A stretch of 64,000 nt of DNA from positions 58,001 through 122,000 of the forward strand of contig JAPQWV010001126.1 of the NCBI GenBank assembly GCA_027422505.1, read 5' to 3'. The notes below the pieces were generated by a model, which saw only the letters and a program-made list of their open reading frames with translations, was not told where the DNA came from and did not search any database. Source of the stretch: Craterostigma plantagineum. Lineage: Eukaryota; Streptophyta; Magnoliopsida; Lamiales; Linderniaceae. The stretch's first letter is position 1. Each line of letters begins with the position of its first letter. This document shows, piece by piece, positions 51,541-63,263 of this stretch. A program made the position numbers and the translations under genes.

Positions 51541-53332
51541 CAATAGGCGACGGCACTATAGGCGACGGGTTTGCAAAATCCGTCGCCTATAATGGATGCG
51601 GTGGCATTATGGTAATTTTATTTAAGTGTCGACGATTATAGGCGCCGGTCGTTGTGACGAAACCGTCGCCTGTGAGTTTAGTAACTCTTCGGCGACATTT
51701 GGTAACAAAAAACGTGTCGCCCAACTATTTTACTTGTTTAAAAAACATTTCTCTTCTCACATGGGCGACGGTTGTTTCGCTACGAAGGCGTCGCACAAAA
51801 TAAATTTTTTTTGTTTTGGTATGGGCGACTCATATTGGTAACACAAATTAAACATGAGTCGCCCATGAGGGAATTTTATATTTTTTAATTTAGGTATTGG
51901 CGACTCATGTTACACGAATGAGTCGCCCATGCACGTGCTTTAATTTTTTTTTGTTTAACATAGGCGACTCGTGTTAACGGAACATGAGTCGCCCATGATG
52001 GAATTTTATATTTTTTAATTTAGGTATGGGCGACTCATGTTACCCGAATGTGTCGCCCAAGGGTTGTAGCATAGGCGACTCATATTTAGCAAACATGAGT
52101 CGCCCATGCACGTGCTTCAATTTTTTTTTGTTTCTGTATGCGCGACGCATGTTACCGGACATGAGTCGCCTATGCTTCTCTTGCCGTATAGGCGACGCTT
52201 GTTAGTTTTACATGAGTCGCCCATGAGTTATTTAAGTTTGGGCGCCCGTTACGTATTTTTCCTAACAACCGTCGCCCATAGCTTTTATAAACCCTTCCCG
52301 TTAAGAGCAGCTCATACGAAGCAGCCGCCGGCACCACTCTCTCCATCAAAGGCGATTTCTCCCGAGGAGAACACGGTAACACCCTTACAACTCATTATCT
52401 TCTACTAAACTTATATATTTAGTGCTTTAAAGTTTCGAAATTTTGAAAACTTGGAAATATTATTTTTAGCTTTTAGGCGATTTTGGGGCTTAATTTTAGC
52501 GATTTGAGGTTACGTTTAGGCTTAGGCTTGTGTAATATTCGATTTGAGGTTGATATGAAGCTTGATTAATGCGAAAAAAGTGGCAAAATTTTGGTTTTTG
52601 GGCTTATATTGAGTTCGAATTTTTCGAAGTTTGAGGTATTGCGATTTCGTGGCTTAGTTTCTACGATTTGAGGCTCATGTTTGTATTACATTCGATTTGA
52701 GGTTGATATGGACATTGATTAATGCGAAAAAAGTGGCGAAATTTTGGTTTTTCAGCTTATATTGAGATTTTTCGAAGTTGGAGGTATTTTATGCATTTTC
52801 GAGGCTTAGTTTCTACGATTTGAGCTCATGTTTGTGTTATATTTGATTTGAGGTTGATATGGACATTGATTAATACGAAAGAAGTGACGAAATTTTTGGT
52901 TCCTTGAATGGTCATGCAATGAAGGCAAAAACTTTGGTTCCTTAATTAATTCGAAGTAATGTGAATATAACTCGAATTGGTTTGAATTAATAGGTATATA
53001 ATTCTAATTAAATAAAATAAAGAACAAAAAATATTAGGAAAATAAATAATAATTCAAATAAATTCGAATTATTTGGAATAATTCGAATTAATATGAATTA
53101 ATTTAAGTTAATATGAAAAATTCGAATTAATTACAACACGAATAAAAATATAAATCAAGAAACTATTAAAATAGTTAAAATAAAAAATTCAAATTATTTT
53201 GAAATAATAGGATTATAATTCGAACTAATACTATTTAATATGAATATAACAATTTAACTCGAATTAATAGGAATATAAGTCGAACTAACTAAAACTAAAA
53301 AAAATAAATTATAACTTTAATAAAATAATAAG
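51541..53332 (+). repeat. Short unit u23 (no optional module, beta)
   Basis: It is minimal at 1792 bp and carries the rare GTTTTGGTATGGG near 51813 shared only with u12. TATA is at 52282-52291. Confidence 0.85.
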
Positions 53333-55451
53333 CAATAGGCGACGGCACTATAGGCGACGGGTTTGCAAAATCCGTCGCCTATAATGGATGCGGTGGCATT
53401 ATGGTAATTTTATTTAAGTGTCGACGATTATAGGCGCCGGTCGTTGTGACGAAACCGTCGCCTGTGAGTTTAGTAACTCTTCGGCGACATTTGGTAACAA
53501 AAAACGTGTCGCCCAACTATTTTACTTGTTTAAAAAACATTTCTCTTCTCACATGGGCGACGGTTGTTTCGCTACGAAGGCGTCGCACAAAATAAATTTT
53601 TTTTGTTTGGGTATGGGCGACTCATATTGGTAACACAAATTAAACATGAGTCGCCCATGAGGGAATTTTATATTTTTTAATTTAGGTATTGGCGACTCAT
53701 GTTACACGAATGAGTCGCCCATGCACGTGCTTTAATTTTTTATTTTGTTTAACATAGGCGACTCATGTTAACGGAACATGAGTCGCCCATGATGGAATTT
53801 TATATTTTTTAATTTAGGTATGGGCGACTCATGTTACCCGAATGAGTCGCCCATGCACGTGCTTTAATTTTTCTTTTGTTTAACATAGGCGACTCATGTT
53901 AACGGAACATAAGTCGCCCATGCACGTGCTTTAATTTTTTTTTGTATAACATAGGCGACTCATGTTAACGGAACATGAGTCGCCCATGATGGAATTTTAT
54001 ATTTTTAATTTAGGTATGGGCGACTCATGTTACCCGAATGAGTCGCCCATGCACGTGCTTTAATTTTTTTTTGTTTAACATAGGCGACTCGTGTTAACGG
54101 AACATGAGTCGCCCATGATGGAATTTTATATTTTTTAATTTAGGTATGGGCGACTCATGTTACCGTGTGTCGCCCAAGGGTTGTAGCATAGGCGACTCAT
54201 ATTTAGCAAACATGAGTCGCCCATGCACGTGCTTCAATTTTTTTTTTTGTTTCTGTATGCGCGACGCATGTTACCGGACATGAGTCGCCTATGCTTCTCT
54301 TGCCGTATAGGCGACGCTTGTTAGTTTTACATGAGTCGCCCATGAGTTATTTAAGTTTGGGCGCCCGTTACGTATTTTTCCTAACAACCGTCGCCCATAG
54401 CTTTTATAAACCCTTCCCGTTAAGAGCAGCTCATACGAAGCAGCCGCCGGCACCACTCTCTCCATCAAAGGCGATTTCTCCCGAGGAGAACACGGTAACA
54501 CCCTTACAACTCATTATCTTCTACTAAACTTATATATTTAGTGCTTTAAAGTTTCGAAATTTTGAAAACTTGGAAATATTATTTTTAGCTTTTAGGCGAT
54601 TTTGGGGCTTAATTTTAGCGATTTGAGGTTACGTTTAGGCTTAGGCTTGTGTAATATTCGATTTGAGGTTGATATGAAGCTTGATTAATGCGAAAAAAGT
54701 GGCAAAATTTTGGTTTTTGGGCTTATATTGAGTTCGAATTTTTCGAAGTTTGAGGTATTGCGATTTCGTGGCTTAGTTTCTACGATTTGAGGCTCATGTT
54801 TGTATTACATTCGATTTGAGGTTGATATGGACATTGATTAATGCGAAAAAAGTGGCGAAATTTTGGTTTTTCAGCTTATATTGAGATTTTTCGAAGTTGG
54901 AGGTATTTTATGCATTTTCGAGGCTTAGTTTCTACGATTTGAGCTCATGTTTGTGTTATATTTGATTTGAGGTTGATATGGACATTGATTAATACGAAAG
55001 AAGTGACGAAATTTTTGGTTCCTTGAATGGTCATGCAATGAAGGCAAAAACTTTGGTTCCTTAATTAATTCGAAGTAATGTGAATATAACTCGAATTGGT
55101 TTGAATTAATAGGTATATAATTCTAATTAAATAAAATAAAGAACAAAAAATATTAGGAAAATAAATAATAATTCAAATAAATTCGAATTATTTGGAATAA
55201 TTCGAATTAATATGAATTAATTTAAGTTAATATGAAAAATTCGAATTAATTACAACACGAATAAAAATATAAATCAAGAAACTATTAAAATAGTTAAAAT
55301 AAAAAATTCAAATTATTTTGAAATAATAGGATTATAATTCGAACTAATACTATTTAATATGAATATAACAATTTAACTCGAATTAATAGGAATATAAGTC
55401 GAACTAACTAAAACTAAAAAAAATAAATTATAACTTTAATAAAATAATAAG
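53333..55451 (+). repeat. Short unit u24 (a-b-a, beta)
   Basis: The last module is shortened to TTACCGTGTGTCGCCC near 54160, at the same place as in u13 but not identical in sequence. TATA is at 54401-54410. Confidence 0.85.
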
Positions 55452-57562
55452 CAATAGGCGACGGCACTATAGGCGACGGGTTTGCAAAATCCGTCGCCTA
55501 TAATGGATGCGGTGGCATTATGGTAATTTTATTTAAGTGTCGACGATTATAGGCGCCGGTCGTTGTGACGAAACCGTCGCCTGTGAGTTTAGTAACTCTT
55601 CGGCGACATTTGGTAACAAAAAACGTGTCGCCCAACTATTTTACTTGTTTAAAAAACATTTCTCTTCTCACATGGGCGACGGTTGTTTCGCTACGAAGGC
55701 GTCGCACAAATTAAATTTTTTTTGTTTGGGTATGGGCGACTCATATTGGTAACACAAATTAAACATGAGTCGCCCATGAGGGAATTTTATATTTTTTAAT
55801 TTAGGTATTGGCGACTCATGTTACACGAATGAGTCGCCCATGCACGTGCTTTAATTTTTTATTTTGTTTAACATAGGCGACTCATGTTAACGGAACATGA
55901 GTCGCCCATGATGGAATTTTATATTTTTTAATTTAGGTATGGGCGACTCATGTTACCCGAATGAGTCGCCCATGCACGTGCTTTAATTTTTCTTTTGTTT
56001 AACATAGGCGACTCATGTTAACGGAACATAAGTCGCCCATGCACGTGCTTTAATTTTTTTTTTGTATAACATAGGCGACTCATGTTAACGGAACATGAGT
56101 CGCCCATGATGGAATTTTATATTTTTTAATTTAGGTATGGGCGACTCATGTTACCCGAATGAGTCGCCCATGCACGTGCTTTAATTTTTTTTTGTTTAAC
56201 ATAGGCGACTCGTGTTAACGGAACATGAGTCGCCCATGATGGAATTTTATATTTTTTAATTTAGGTATGGGCGACTCATGTTACCCGAATGTGTCGCCCA
56301 AGGGTTGTAGCATAGGCGACTCATATTTAGCAAACATGAGTCGCCCATGCACGTGCTTCAATTTTTTTTTGTTTCTGTATGCGCGACGCATGTTACCGGA
56401 CATGAGTCGCCTATGCTTCTCTTGCCGTATAGGCGACGCTTGTTAGTTTTACATGAGTCGCCCATGAGTTATTTAAGTTTGGGCGCCCGTTACGTATTTT
56501 TCCTAACAACCGTCGCCCATAGCTTTTATAAACCCTTCCCGTTAAGAGCAGCTCATACGAAGCAGCCGCCGGCACCACTCTCTCCATCAAAGGCGATTTC
56601 TCCCGAGGAGAACACGGTAACATTCGATTTTTAGGCGATTTTGGGGCTACTCTCCATCAAAGTTTCGAAATTTTGAAAACTTGGAAATATTATTTTTAGC
56701 TTTTAGGCGATTTTGGGGCTTAATTTTAGCGATTTGAGGTTACGTTTAGGCTTAGGCTTGTGTAATATTCGATTTGAGGTTGATATGAAGCTTGATTAAT
56801 GCGAAAAAAGTGGCAAAATTTTGGTTTTTGGGCTTATATTGAGTTCGAATTTTTCGAAGTTTGAGGTATTGCGATTTCGTGGCTTAGTTTCTACGATTTG
56901 AGGCTCATGTTTGTATTACATTCGATTTGAGGTTGATATGGACATTGATTAATGCGAAAAAAGTGGCGAAATTTTGGTTTTTCAGCTTATATTGAGATTT
57001 TTCGAAGTTGGAGGTATTTTATGCATTTTCGAGGCTTAGTTTCTACGATTTGAGCTCATGTTTGTGTTATATTTGATTTGAGGTTGATATGGACATTGAT
57101 TAATACGAAAGAAGTGACGAAATTTTTGGTTCCTTGAATGGTCATGCAATGAAGGCAAAAACTTTGGTTCCTTAATTAATTCGAAGTAATGTGAATATAA
57201 CTCGAATTGGTTTGAATTAATAGGTATATAATTCTAATTAAATAAAATAAAGAACAAAAAATATTAGGAAAATAAATAATAATTCAAATAAATTCGAATT
57301 ATTTGGAATAATTCGAATTAATATGAATTAATTTAAGTTAATATGAAAAATTCGAATTAATTACAACACGAATAAAAATATAAATCAAGAAACTATTAAA
57401 ATAGTTAAAATAAAAAATTCAAATTATTTTGAAATAATAGGATTATAATTCGAACTAATACTATTTAATATGAATATAACAATTTAACTCGAATTAATAG
57501 GAATATAAGTCGAACTAACTAAAACTAAAAAAAATAAATTATAACTTTAATAAAATAATAAG
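55452..57562 (+). repeat. Short unit u25 (a-b-a, alpha leader tract)
   Basis: It is the second unit in the beta run with the alpha leader (56622-56660), at the position matching u14. Here the downstream site near 56847 is beta-like (TTCGAATTTTTCG), so the alpha tract is shorter than in u14. It keeps the ancestral CACAAATTAAAT while both neighbours do not, exactly as u14 does. TATA is at 56523-56532. Confidence 0.85.
56622..56660 (+). other. Alpha leader tract in u25
   Basis: ATTCGATTTTTAGGCG to CTCTCCATCAA replaces the beta sequence, and the following AAGTTTCG keeps one extra A. This suggests that one edge of the tract lies right at CATCAA. Confidence 0.8.
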
Positions 57563-59353
57563 CAATAGGCGACGGCACTATAGGCGACGGGTTTGCAAAA
57601 TCCGTCGCCTATAATGGATGCGGTGGCATTATGGTAATTTTATTTAAGTGTCGACGATTATAGGCGCCGGTCGTTGTGACGAAACCGTCGCCTGTGAGTT
57701 TAGTAACTCTTCGGCGACATTTGGTAACAAAAAACGTGTCGCCCAACTATTTTACTTGTTTAAAAAACATTTCTCTTCTCACATGGGCGACGGTTGTTTC
57801 GCTACGAAGGCGTCGCACAAAATAAATTTTTTTTGTTTGGGTATGGGCGACTCATATTGGTAACACAAATTAAACATGAGTCGCCCATGAGGGAATTTTA
57901 TATTTTTTAATTTAGGTATTGGCGACTCATGTTACACGAATGAGTCGCCCATGCACGTGCTTTAATTTTTTTTTGTTTAACATAGGCGACTCGTGTTAAC
58001 GGAACATGAGTCGCCCATGATGGAATTTTATATTTTTTAATTTAGGTATGGGCGACTCATGTTACCCGAATGTGTCGCCCAAGGGTTGTAGCATAGGCGA
58101 CTCATATTTAGCAAACATGAGTCGCCCATGCACGTGCTTCAATTTTTTTTTGTTTCTGTATGCGCGACGCATGTTACCGGACATGAGTCGCCTATGCTTC
58201 TCTTGCCGTATAGGCGACGCTTGTTAGTTTTACATGAGTCGCCCATGAGTTTTTAAGTTTGGGCGCCCGTTACGTATTTTTCCTAACAACCGTCGCCCAT
58301 AGCTTTTATAAACCCTTCCCGTTAAGAGCAGCTCATACGAAGCAGCCGCCGGCACCACTCTCTCCATCAAAGGCGATTTCTCCCGAGGAGAACACGGTAA
58401 CACCCTTACAACTCATTATCTTCTACTAAACTTATATATTTAGTGCTTTAAAGTTTCGAAATTTTGAAAACTTGGAAATATTATTTTTAGCTTTTAGGCG
58501 ATTTTGGGGCTTAATTTTAGCGATTTGAGGTTACGTTTAGGCTTAGGCTTGTGTAATATTCGATTTGAGGTTGATATGAAGCTTGATTAATGCGAAAAAA
58601 GTGGCAAAATTTTGGTTTTTGGGCTTATATTGAGTTCGAATTTTTCGAAGTTTGAGGTATTGCGATTTCGTGGCTTAGTTTCTACGATTTGAGGCTCATG
58701 TTTGTATTACATTCGATTTGAGGTTGATATGGACATTGATTAATGCGAAAAAAGTGGCGAAATTTTGGTTTTTCAGCTTATATTGAGATTTTTCGAAGTT
58801 GGAGGTATTTTATGCATTTTCGAGGCTTAGTTTCTACGATTTGAGCTCATGTTTGTGTTATATTTGATTTGAGGTTGATATGGACATTGATTAATACGAA
58901 AGAAGTGACGAAATTTTTGGTTCCTTGAATGGTCATGCAATGAAGGCAAAAACTTTGGTTCCTTAATTAATTCGAAGTAATGTGAATATAACTCGAATTG
59001 GTTTGAATTAATAGGTATATAATTCTAATTAAATAAAATAAAGAACAAAAAATATTAGGAAAATAAATAATAATTCAAATAAATTCGAATTATTTGGAAT
59101 AATTCGAATTAATATGAATTAATTTAAGTTAATATGAAAAATTCGAATTAATTACAACACGAATAAAAATATAAATCAAGAAACTATTAAAATAGTTAAA
59201 ATAAAAAATTCAAATTATTTTGAAATAATAGGATTATAATTCGAACTAATACTATTTAATATGAATATAACAATTTAACTCGAATTAATAGGAATATAAG
59301 TCGAACTAACTAAAACTAAAAAAAATAAATTATAACTTTAATAAAATAATAAG
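57563..59353 (+). repeat. Short unit u26 (no optional module, beta)
   Basis: It is minimal at 1791 bp. GAGTTTTTAAG near 58247 replaces GAGTTATTTAAG just upstream of the promoter. TATA is at 58303-58312. Confidence 0.85.
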
Positions 59354-59770
59354 CAATAGGCGACGGCACTATAGGCGACGGTTTGCAAAATCCGTCGCCT
59401 ATAATGGATGCGGTGGCATTATGGTAATTTTATTTAAGTGTCGACGATTATAGGCGCCGGTCGTTGTGACGAAACCGTCGCCTGTGAGTTTAGTAACTCT
59501 TCGGCGACATTTGGTAACAAAAAACGTGTCGCCCAACTATTTTACTTGTTTAAAAAACATTTCTCTTCTCACATGGGCGACGGTTGTTTCGCTACGAAGG
59601 CGTCGCACAAAATAAATTTTTTTTGTTTGGGTATGGGCGACTCATATTGGTAACACAAATTAAACATGAGTCGCCCATGAGGGAATTTTATATTTTTTAA
59701 TTTAGGTATTGGCGACTCATGTTACACGAATGAGTCGCCCATGCACGTGCTTTAATTTTTTTTTGTTTAA

Positions 59771-59875
59771 CATAGGCGACTCGTGTTAACGGAACATGAG
59801 TCGCCCATGATGGAATTTTATATTTTTTAATTTAGGTATGGGCGACTCATGTTACCCGAATGTGTCGCCCAAGGG
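59771..59875. repeat. Terminal hairpin module (type T), representative
   Basis: It starts AACATAGGCGACTCGTG. Arms GGCGACTCATGTT and AACATGAGTCGCC with a 5-base AACGG loop form a perfect hairpin in the optional modules; here one base in the left arm is changed (CGTG). A second hairpin GGGCGACTCATG/GTGTCGCCC follows after an AATTTTATATTTT spacer. Every unit ends its array with this form, which makes it a positional marker. Confidence 0.8.
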
Positions 59876-60093
59876 TTGTAGCATAGGCGACTCATATTTA
59901 GCAAACATGAGTCGCCCATGCACGTGCTTCAATTTTTTTTTGTTTCTGTATGCGCGACGCATGTTACCGGACATGAGTCGCCTATGCTTCTCTTGCCGTA
60001 TAGGCGACGCTTGTTAGTTTTACATGAGTCGCCCATGAGTTATTTAAGTTTGGGCGCCCGTTACGTATTTTTCCTAACAACCGTCGCCCATAG

Positions 60094-60187
60094 CTTTTAT
60101 AAACCCTTCCCGTTAAGAGCAGCTCATACGAAGCAGCCGCCGGCACCACTCTCTCCATCAAAGGCGATTTCTCCCGAGGAGAACACG
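60094..60187 (+). promoter_or_regulatory. Core promoter and leader of a short unit
   Basis: It has the same TTTTATAAAC box, start-like GTTAAGAGCAGC and ATG-free leader as in the long units, ending at CACG before a GT at 60188. The copies are strongly conserved across the array, including the GAAGCAGCCGCCGG core. The beta allele continues ACACCCTTACAACTC. No reading frame follows within the unit, so any transcript would run through the AT-rich tail into the next unit's hairpins. Confidence 0.5.
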
Positions 60188-60750
60188 GTAACACCCTTAC
60201 AACTCATTATCTTCTACTAAACTTATATATTTAGTGCTTTAAAGTTTCGAAATTTTGAAAACTTGGAAATATTATTTTTAGCTTTTAGGCGATTTTGGGG
60301 CTTAATTTTAGCGATTTGAGGTTACGTTTAGGCTTAGGCTTGTGTAATATTCGATTTGAGGTTGATATGAAGCTTGATTAATGCGAAAAAAGTGGCAAAA
60401 TTTTGGTTTTTGGGCTTATATTGAGTTCGAATTTTTCGAAGTTTGAGGTATTGCGATTTCGTGGCTTAGTTTCTACGATTTGAGGCTCATGTTTGTATTA
60501 CATTCGATTTGAGGTTGATATGGACATTGATTAATGCGAAAAAAGTGGCGAAATTTTGGTTTTTCAGCTTATATTGAGATTTTTCGAAGTTGGAGGTATT
60601 TTATGCATTTTCGAGGCTTAGTTTCTACGATTTGAGCTCATGTTTGTGTTATATTTGATTTGAGGTTGATATGGACATTGATTAATACGAAAGAAGTGAC
60701 GAAATTTTTGGTTCCTTGAATGGTCATGCAATGAAGGCAAAAACTTTGGT
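60188..60750 (+). other. T-rich intron-like stretch downstream of the leader
   Basis: The stretch begins with GTAACA, is rich in T and GATTTGAGG motifs, and has no long open frame. This resembles the leader introns of plant genes. No convincing branch site and acceptor pair can be assigned because the native downstream exon is missing from every unit. Present in all units. Confidence 0.35.
60350..60711 (+). repeat. Internal 152-bp tandem repeat, about 2.4 copies
   Basis: Copies start at the motif TTCGATTTGAGGTTGATATG at 60350 and 60503 and its TTTGATTTGAGG variant at 60654, spacings of 153 and 151 bp. Each copy also has ATTGATTAATRCGAAA and a CTACGATTTGAG element. The same internal repetition is in every unit (for example from 16163), so it is older than the array. 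Confidence 0.8.
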
Positions 60751-60753
60751 TCC

Positions 60754-61140
60754 TTAATTAATTCGAAGTAATGTGAATATAACTCGAATTGGTTTGAATT
60801 AATAGGTATATAATTCTAATTAAATAAAATAAAGAACAAAAAATATTAGGAAAATAAATAATAATTCAAATAAATTCGAATTATTTGGAATAATTCGAAT
60901 TAATATGAATTAATTTAAGTTAATATGAAAAATTCGAATTAATTACAACACGAATAAAAATATAAATCAAGAAACTATTAAAATAGTTAAAATAAAAAAT
61001 TCAAATTATTTTGAAATAATAGGATTATAATTCGAACTAATACTATTTAATATGAATATAACAATTTAACTCGAATTAATAGGAATATAAGTCGAACTAA
61101 CTAAAACTAAAAAAATAAATTATAACTTTAATAAAATAAT
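60754..61140. repeat. AT-rich tail with ATTCGAATTAAT motif
   Basis: This stretch of about 390 bp is composed largely of A, T and short TTCGAATTAA and GAATATAA motifs, some of them self-complementary (ATTCGAAT). There is no open frame. In long units the same tail runs on for about 150 bp more (for example 9231-9770) before the GC-rich segment; in short units it stops at AATAATAA and joins GCAATAGG of the next inverted repeat. Confidence 0.8.
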
Positions 61141-61143
61141 AAG

Positions 61144-63263
61144 CAATAGGCGACGGCACTATAGGCGACGGGTTTGCAAAATCCGTCGCCTATAATGGAT
61201 GCGGTGGCATTATGGTAATTTTATTTAAGTGTCGACGATTATAGGCGCCGGTCGTTGTGACGAAACCGTCGCCTGTGAGTTTAGTAACTCTTCGGCGACA
61301 TTTGGTAACAAAAAACGTGTCGCCCAACTATTTTACTTGTTTAAAAAACATTTCTCTTCTCACATGGGCGACGGTTGTTTCGCTACGAAGGCGTCGCACA
61401 AATAAATTTTTTTTGTTTGGGTATGGGCGACTCATATTGGTAACACAAATTAAACATGAGTCGCCCATGAGGGAATTTTATATTTTTAATTTAGGTATTG
61501 GCGACTCATGTTACACGAATGAGTCGCCCATGCACGTGCTTTAATTTTTTATTTTGTTTAACATAGGCGACTCATGTTAACGGAACATGAGTCGCCCATG
61601 ATGGAATTTTATATTTTTTAATTTAGGTATGGGCGACTCATGTTACCCGAATGAGTCGCCCATGCACGTGCTTTAATTTTTCTTTTGTTTAACATAGGCG
61701 ACTCATGTTAACGGAACATAAGTCGCCCATGCACGTGCTTTAATTTTTTTTTTTGTATAACATAGGCGACTCATGTTAACGGAACATGAGTCGCCCATGA
61801 TGGAATTTTATATTTTTTAATTTAGGTATGGGCGACTCATGTTACCCGAATGAGTCGCCCATGCACGTGCTTTAATTTTTTTTGTTTAACATAGGCGACT
61901 CGTGTTAACGGAACATGAGTCGCCCATGATGGAATTTTATATTTTTTAATTTAGGTATGGGCGACTCATGTTACCCGAATGTGTCGCCCAAGGGTTGTAG
62001 CATAGGCGACTCATATTTAGCAAACATGAGTCGCCCATGCACGTGCTTCAATTTTTTTTTGTTTCTGTATGCGCGACGCATGTTACCGGACATGAGTCGC
62101 CTATGCTTCTCTTGCCGTATAGGCGACGCTTGTTAGTTTTACATGAGTCGCCCATGAGTTATTTAAGTTTGGGCGCCCGTTACGTATTTTTCCTAACAAC
62201 CGTCGCCCATAGCTTTTATAAACCCTTCCCGTTAAGAGCAGCTCATACGAAGCAGCCGCCGGCACCACTCTCTCCATCAAAGGCGATTTCTCCCGAGGAG
62301 AACACGGTAACACCCTTACAACTCATTATCTTCTACTAAACTTATATATTTAGTGCTTTAAAGTTTCGAAATTTTGAAAACTTGGAAATATTATTTTTAG
62401 CTTTTAGGCGATTTTGGGGCTTAATTTTAGCGATTTGAGGTTACGTTTAGGCTTAGGCTTGTGTAATATTCGATTTGAGGTTGATATGAAGCTTGATTAA
62501 TGCGAAAAAAGTGGCAAAATTTTGGTTTTTGGGCTTATATTGAGTTCGAATTTTTCGAAGTTTGAGGTATTGCGATTTCGTGGCTTAGTTTCTACGATTT
62601 GAGGCTCATGTTTGTATTACATTCGATTTGAGGTTGATATGGACATTGATTAATGCGAAAAAAGTGGCGAAATTTTGGTTTTTCAGCTTATATTGAGATT
62701 TTTCGAAGTTGGAGGTATTTTATGCATTTTCGAGGCTTAGTTTCTACGATTTGAGCTCATGTTTGTGTTATATTTGATTTGAGGTTGATATGGACATTGA
62801 TTAATACGAAAGAAGTGACGAAATTTTTGGTTCCTTGAATGGTCATGCAATGAAGGCAAAAACTTTGGTTCCTTAATTAATTCGAAGTAATGTGAATATA
62901 ACTCGAATTGGTTTGAATTAATAGGTATATAATTCTAATTAAATAAAATAAAGAACAAAAAATATTAGGAAAATAAATAATAATTCAAATAAATTCGAAT
63001 TATTTGGAATAATTCGAATTAATATGAATTAATTTAAGTTAATATGAAAAATTCGAATTAATTACAACACGAATAAAAATATAAATCAAGAAACTATTAA
63101 AATAGTTAAAATAAAAAATTCAAATTATTTTGAAATAATAGGATTATAATTCGAACTAATACTATTTAATATGAATATAACAATTTAACTCGAATTAATA
63201 GGAATATAAGTCGAACTAACTAAAACTAAAAAAAATAAATTATAACTTTAATAAAATAATAAG
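61144..63263 (+). repeat. Short unit u28 (a-b-a, beta)
   Basis: At 2120 bp it is the last complete unit and closes higher-order copy 2. It has the shorter CACAAATAAAT form near 61397, as in u12, u13 and u15 of copy 1 rather than its own neighbours. TATA is at 62213-62222. Confidence 0.85.
61563..61890. repeat. Optional hairpin modules a-b-a, representative (u28)
   Basis: Module a (about 130 bp) holds two hairpins separated by an AT spacer and ends in GCACGTGC. Module b (about 66 bp) holds one hairpin with the imperfect right arm AACATAAGTCGCCC and its own GCACGTGC. Removing a, or a plus b, plus another a, gives exactly the length steps seen between units. GCACGTGC contains the plant G-box CACGTG. 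Confidence 0.8.

Larger units (their letters stand above)
59354..61143 (+). repeat. Short unit u27 (no optional module, beta); representative minimal unit
   Basis: This 1790-bp unit shows the minimal plan: left inverted repeat 59354-59432, subterminal hairpins to about 59770, terminal module near 59771-59875, promoter-proximal hairpins to about 60090, TATA at 60094-60103, leader to 60187, intron-like part to about 60750 and AT-rich tail to 61140. It shares CACAAAATAAAT with u26 and may be a local duplicate of it, which would explain the one mismatch between the higher-order copies. One G is missing from the GACGGGTTTGC motif. Confidence 0.85.
41321..63263 (+). repeat. Higher-order repeat copy 2 (units u18-u28)
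   Basis: It has the same unit order as copy 1 except that the tenth unit is a second minimal unit (u27) instead of a-b-a. The two copies differ by scattered substitutions and indels, for example in the alpha tract, so this is not a simple assembly duplication of one stretch. Confidence 0.85.

Noticed and set aside
60754..61140. Replication origin or matrix-attachment region in the AT-rich tail
   Set aside because: AT richness alone is not evidence, and no specific motif beyond ATTCGAATTAAT repetition is visible.
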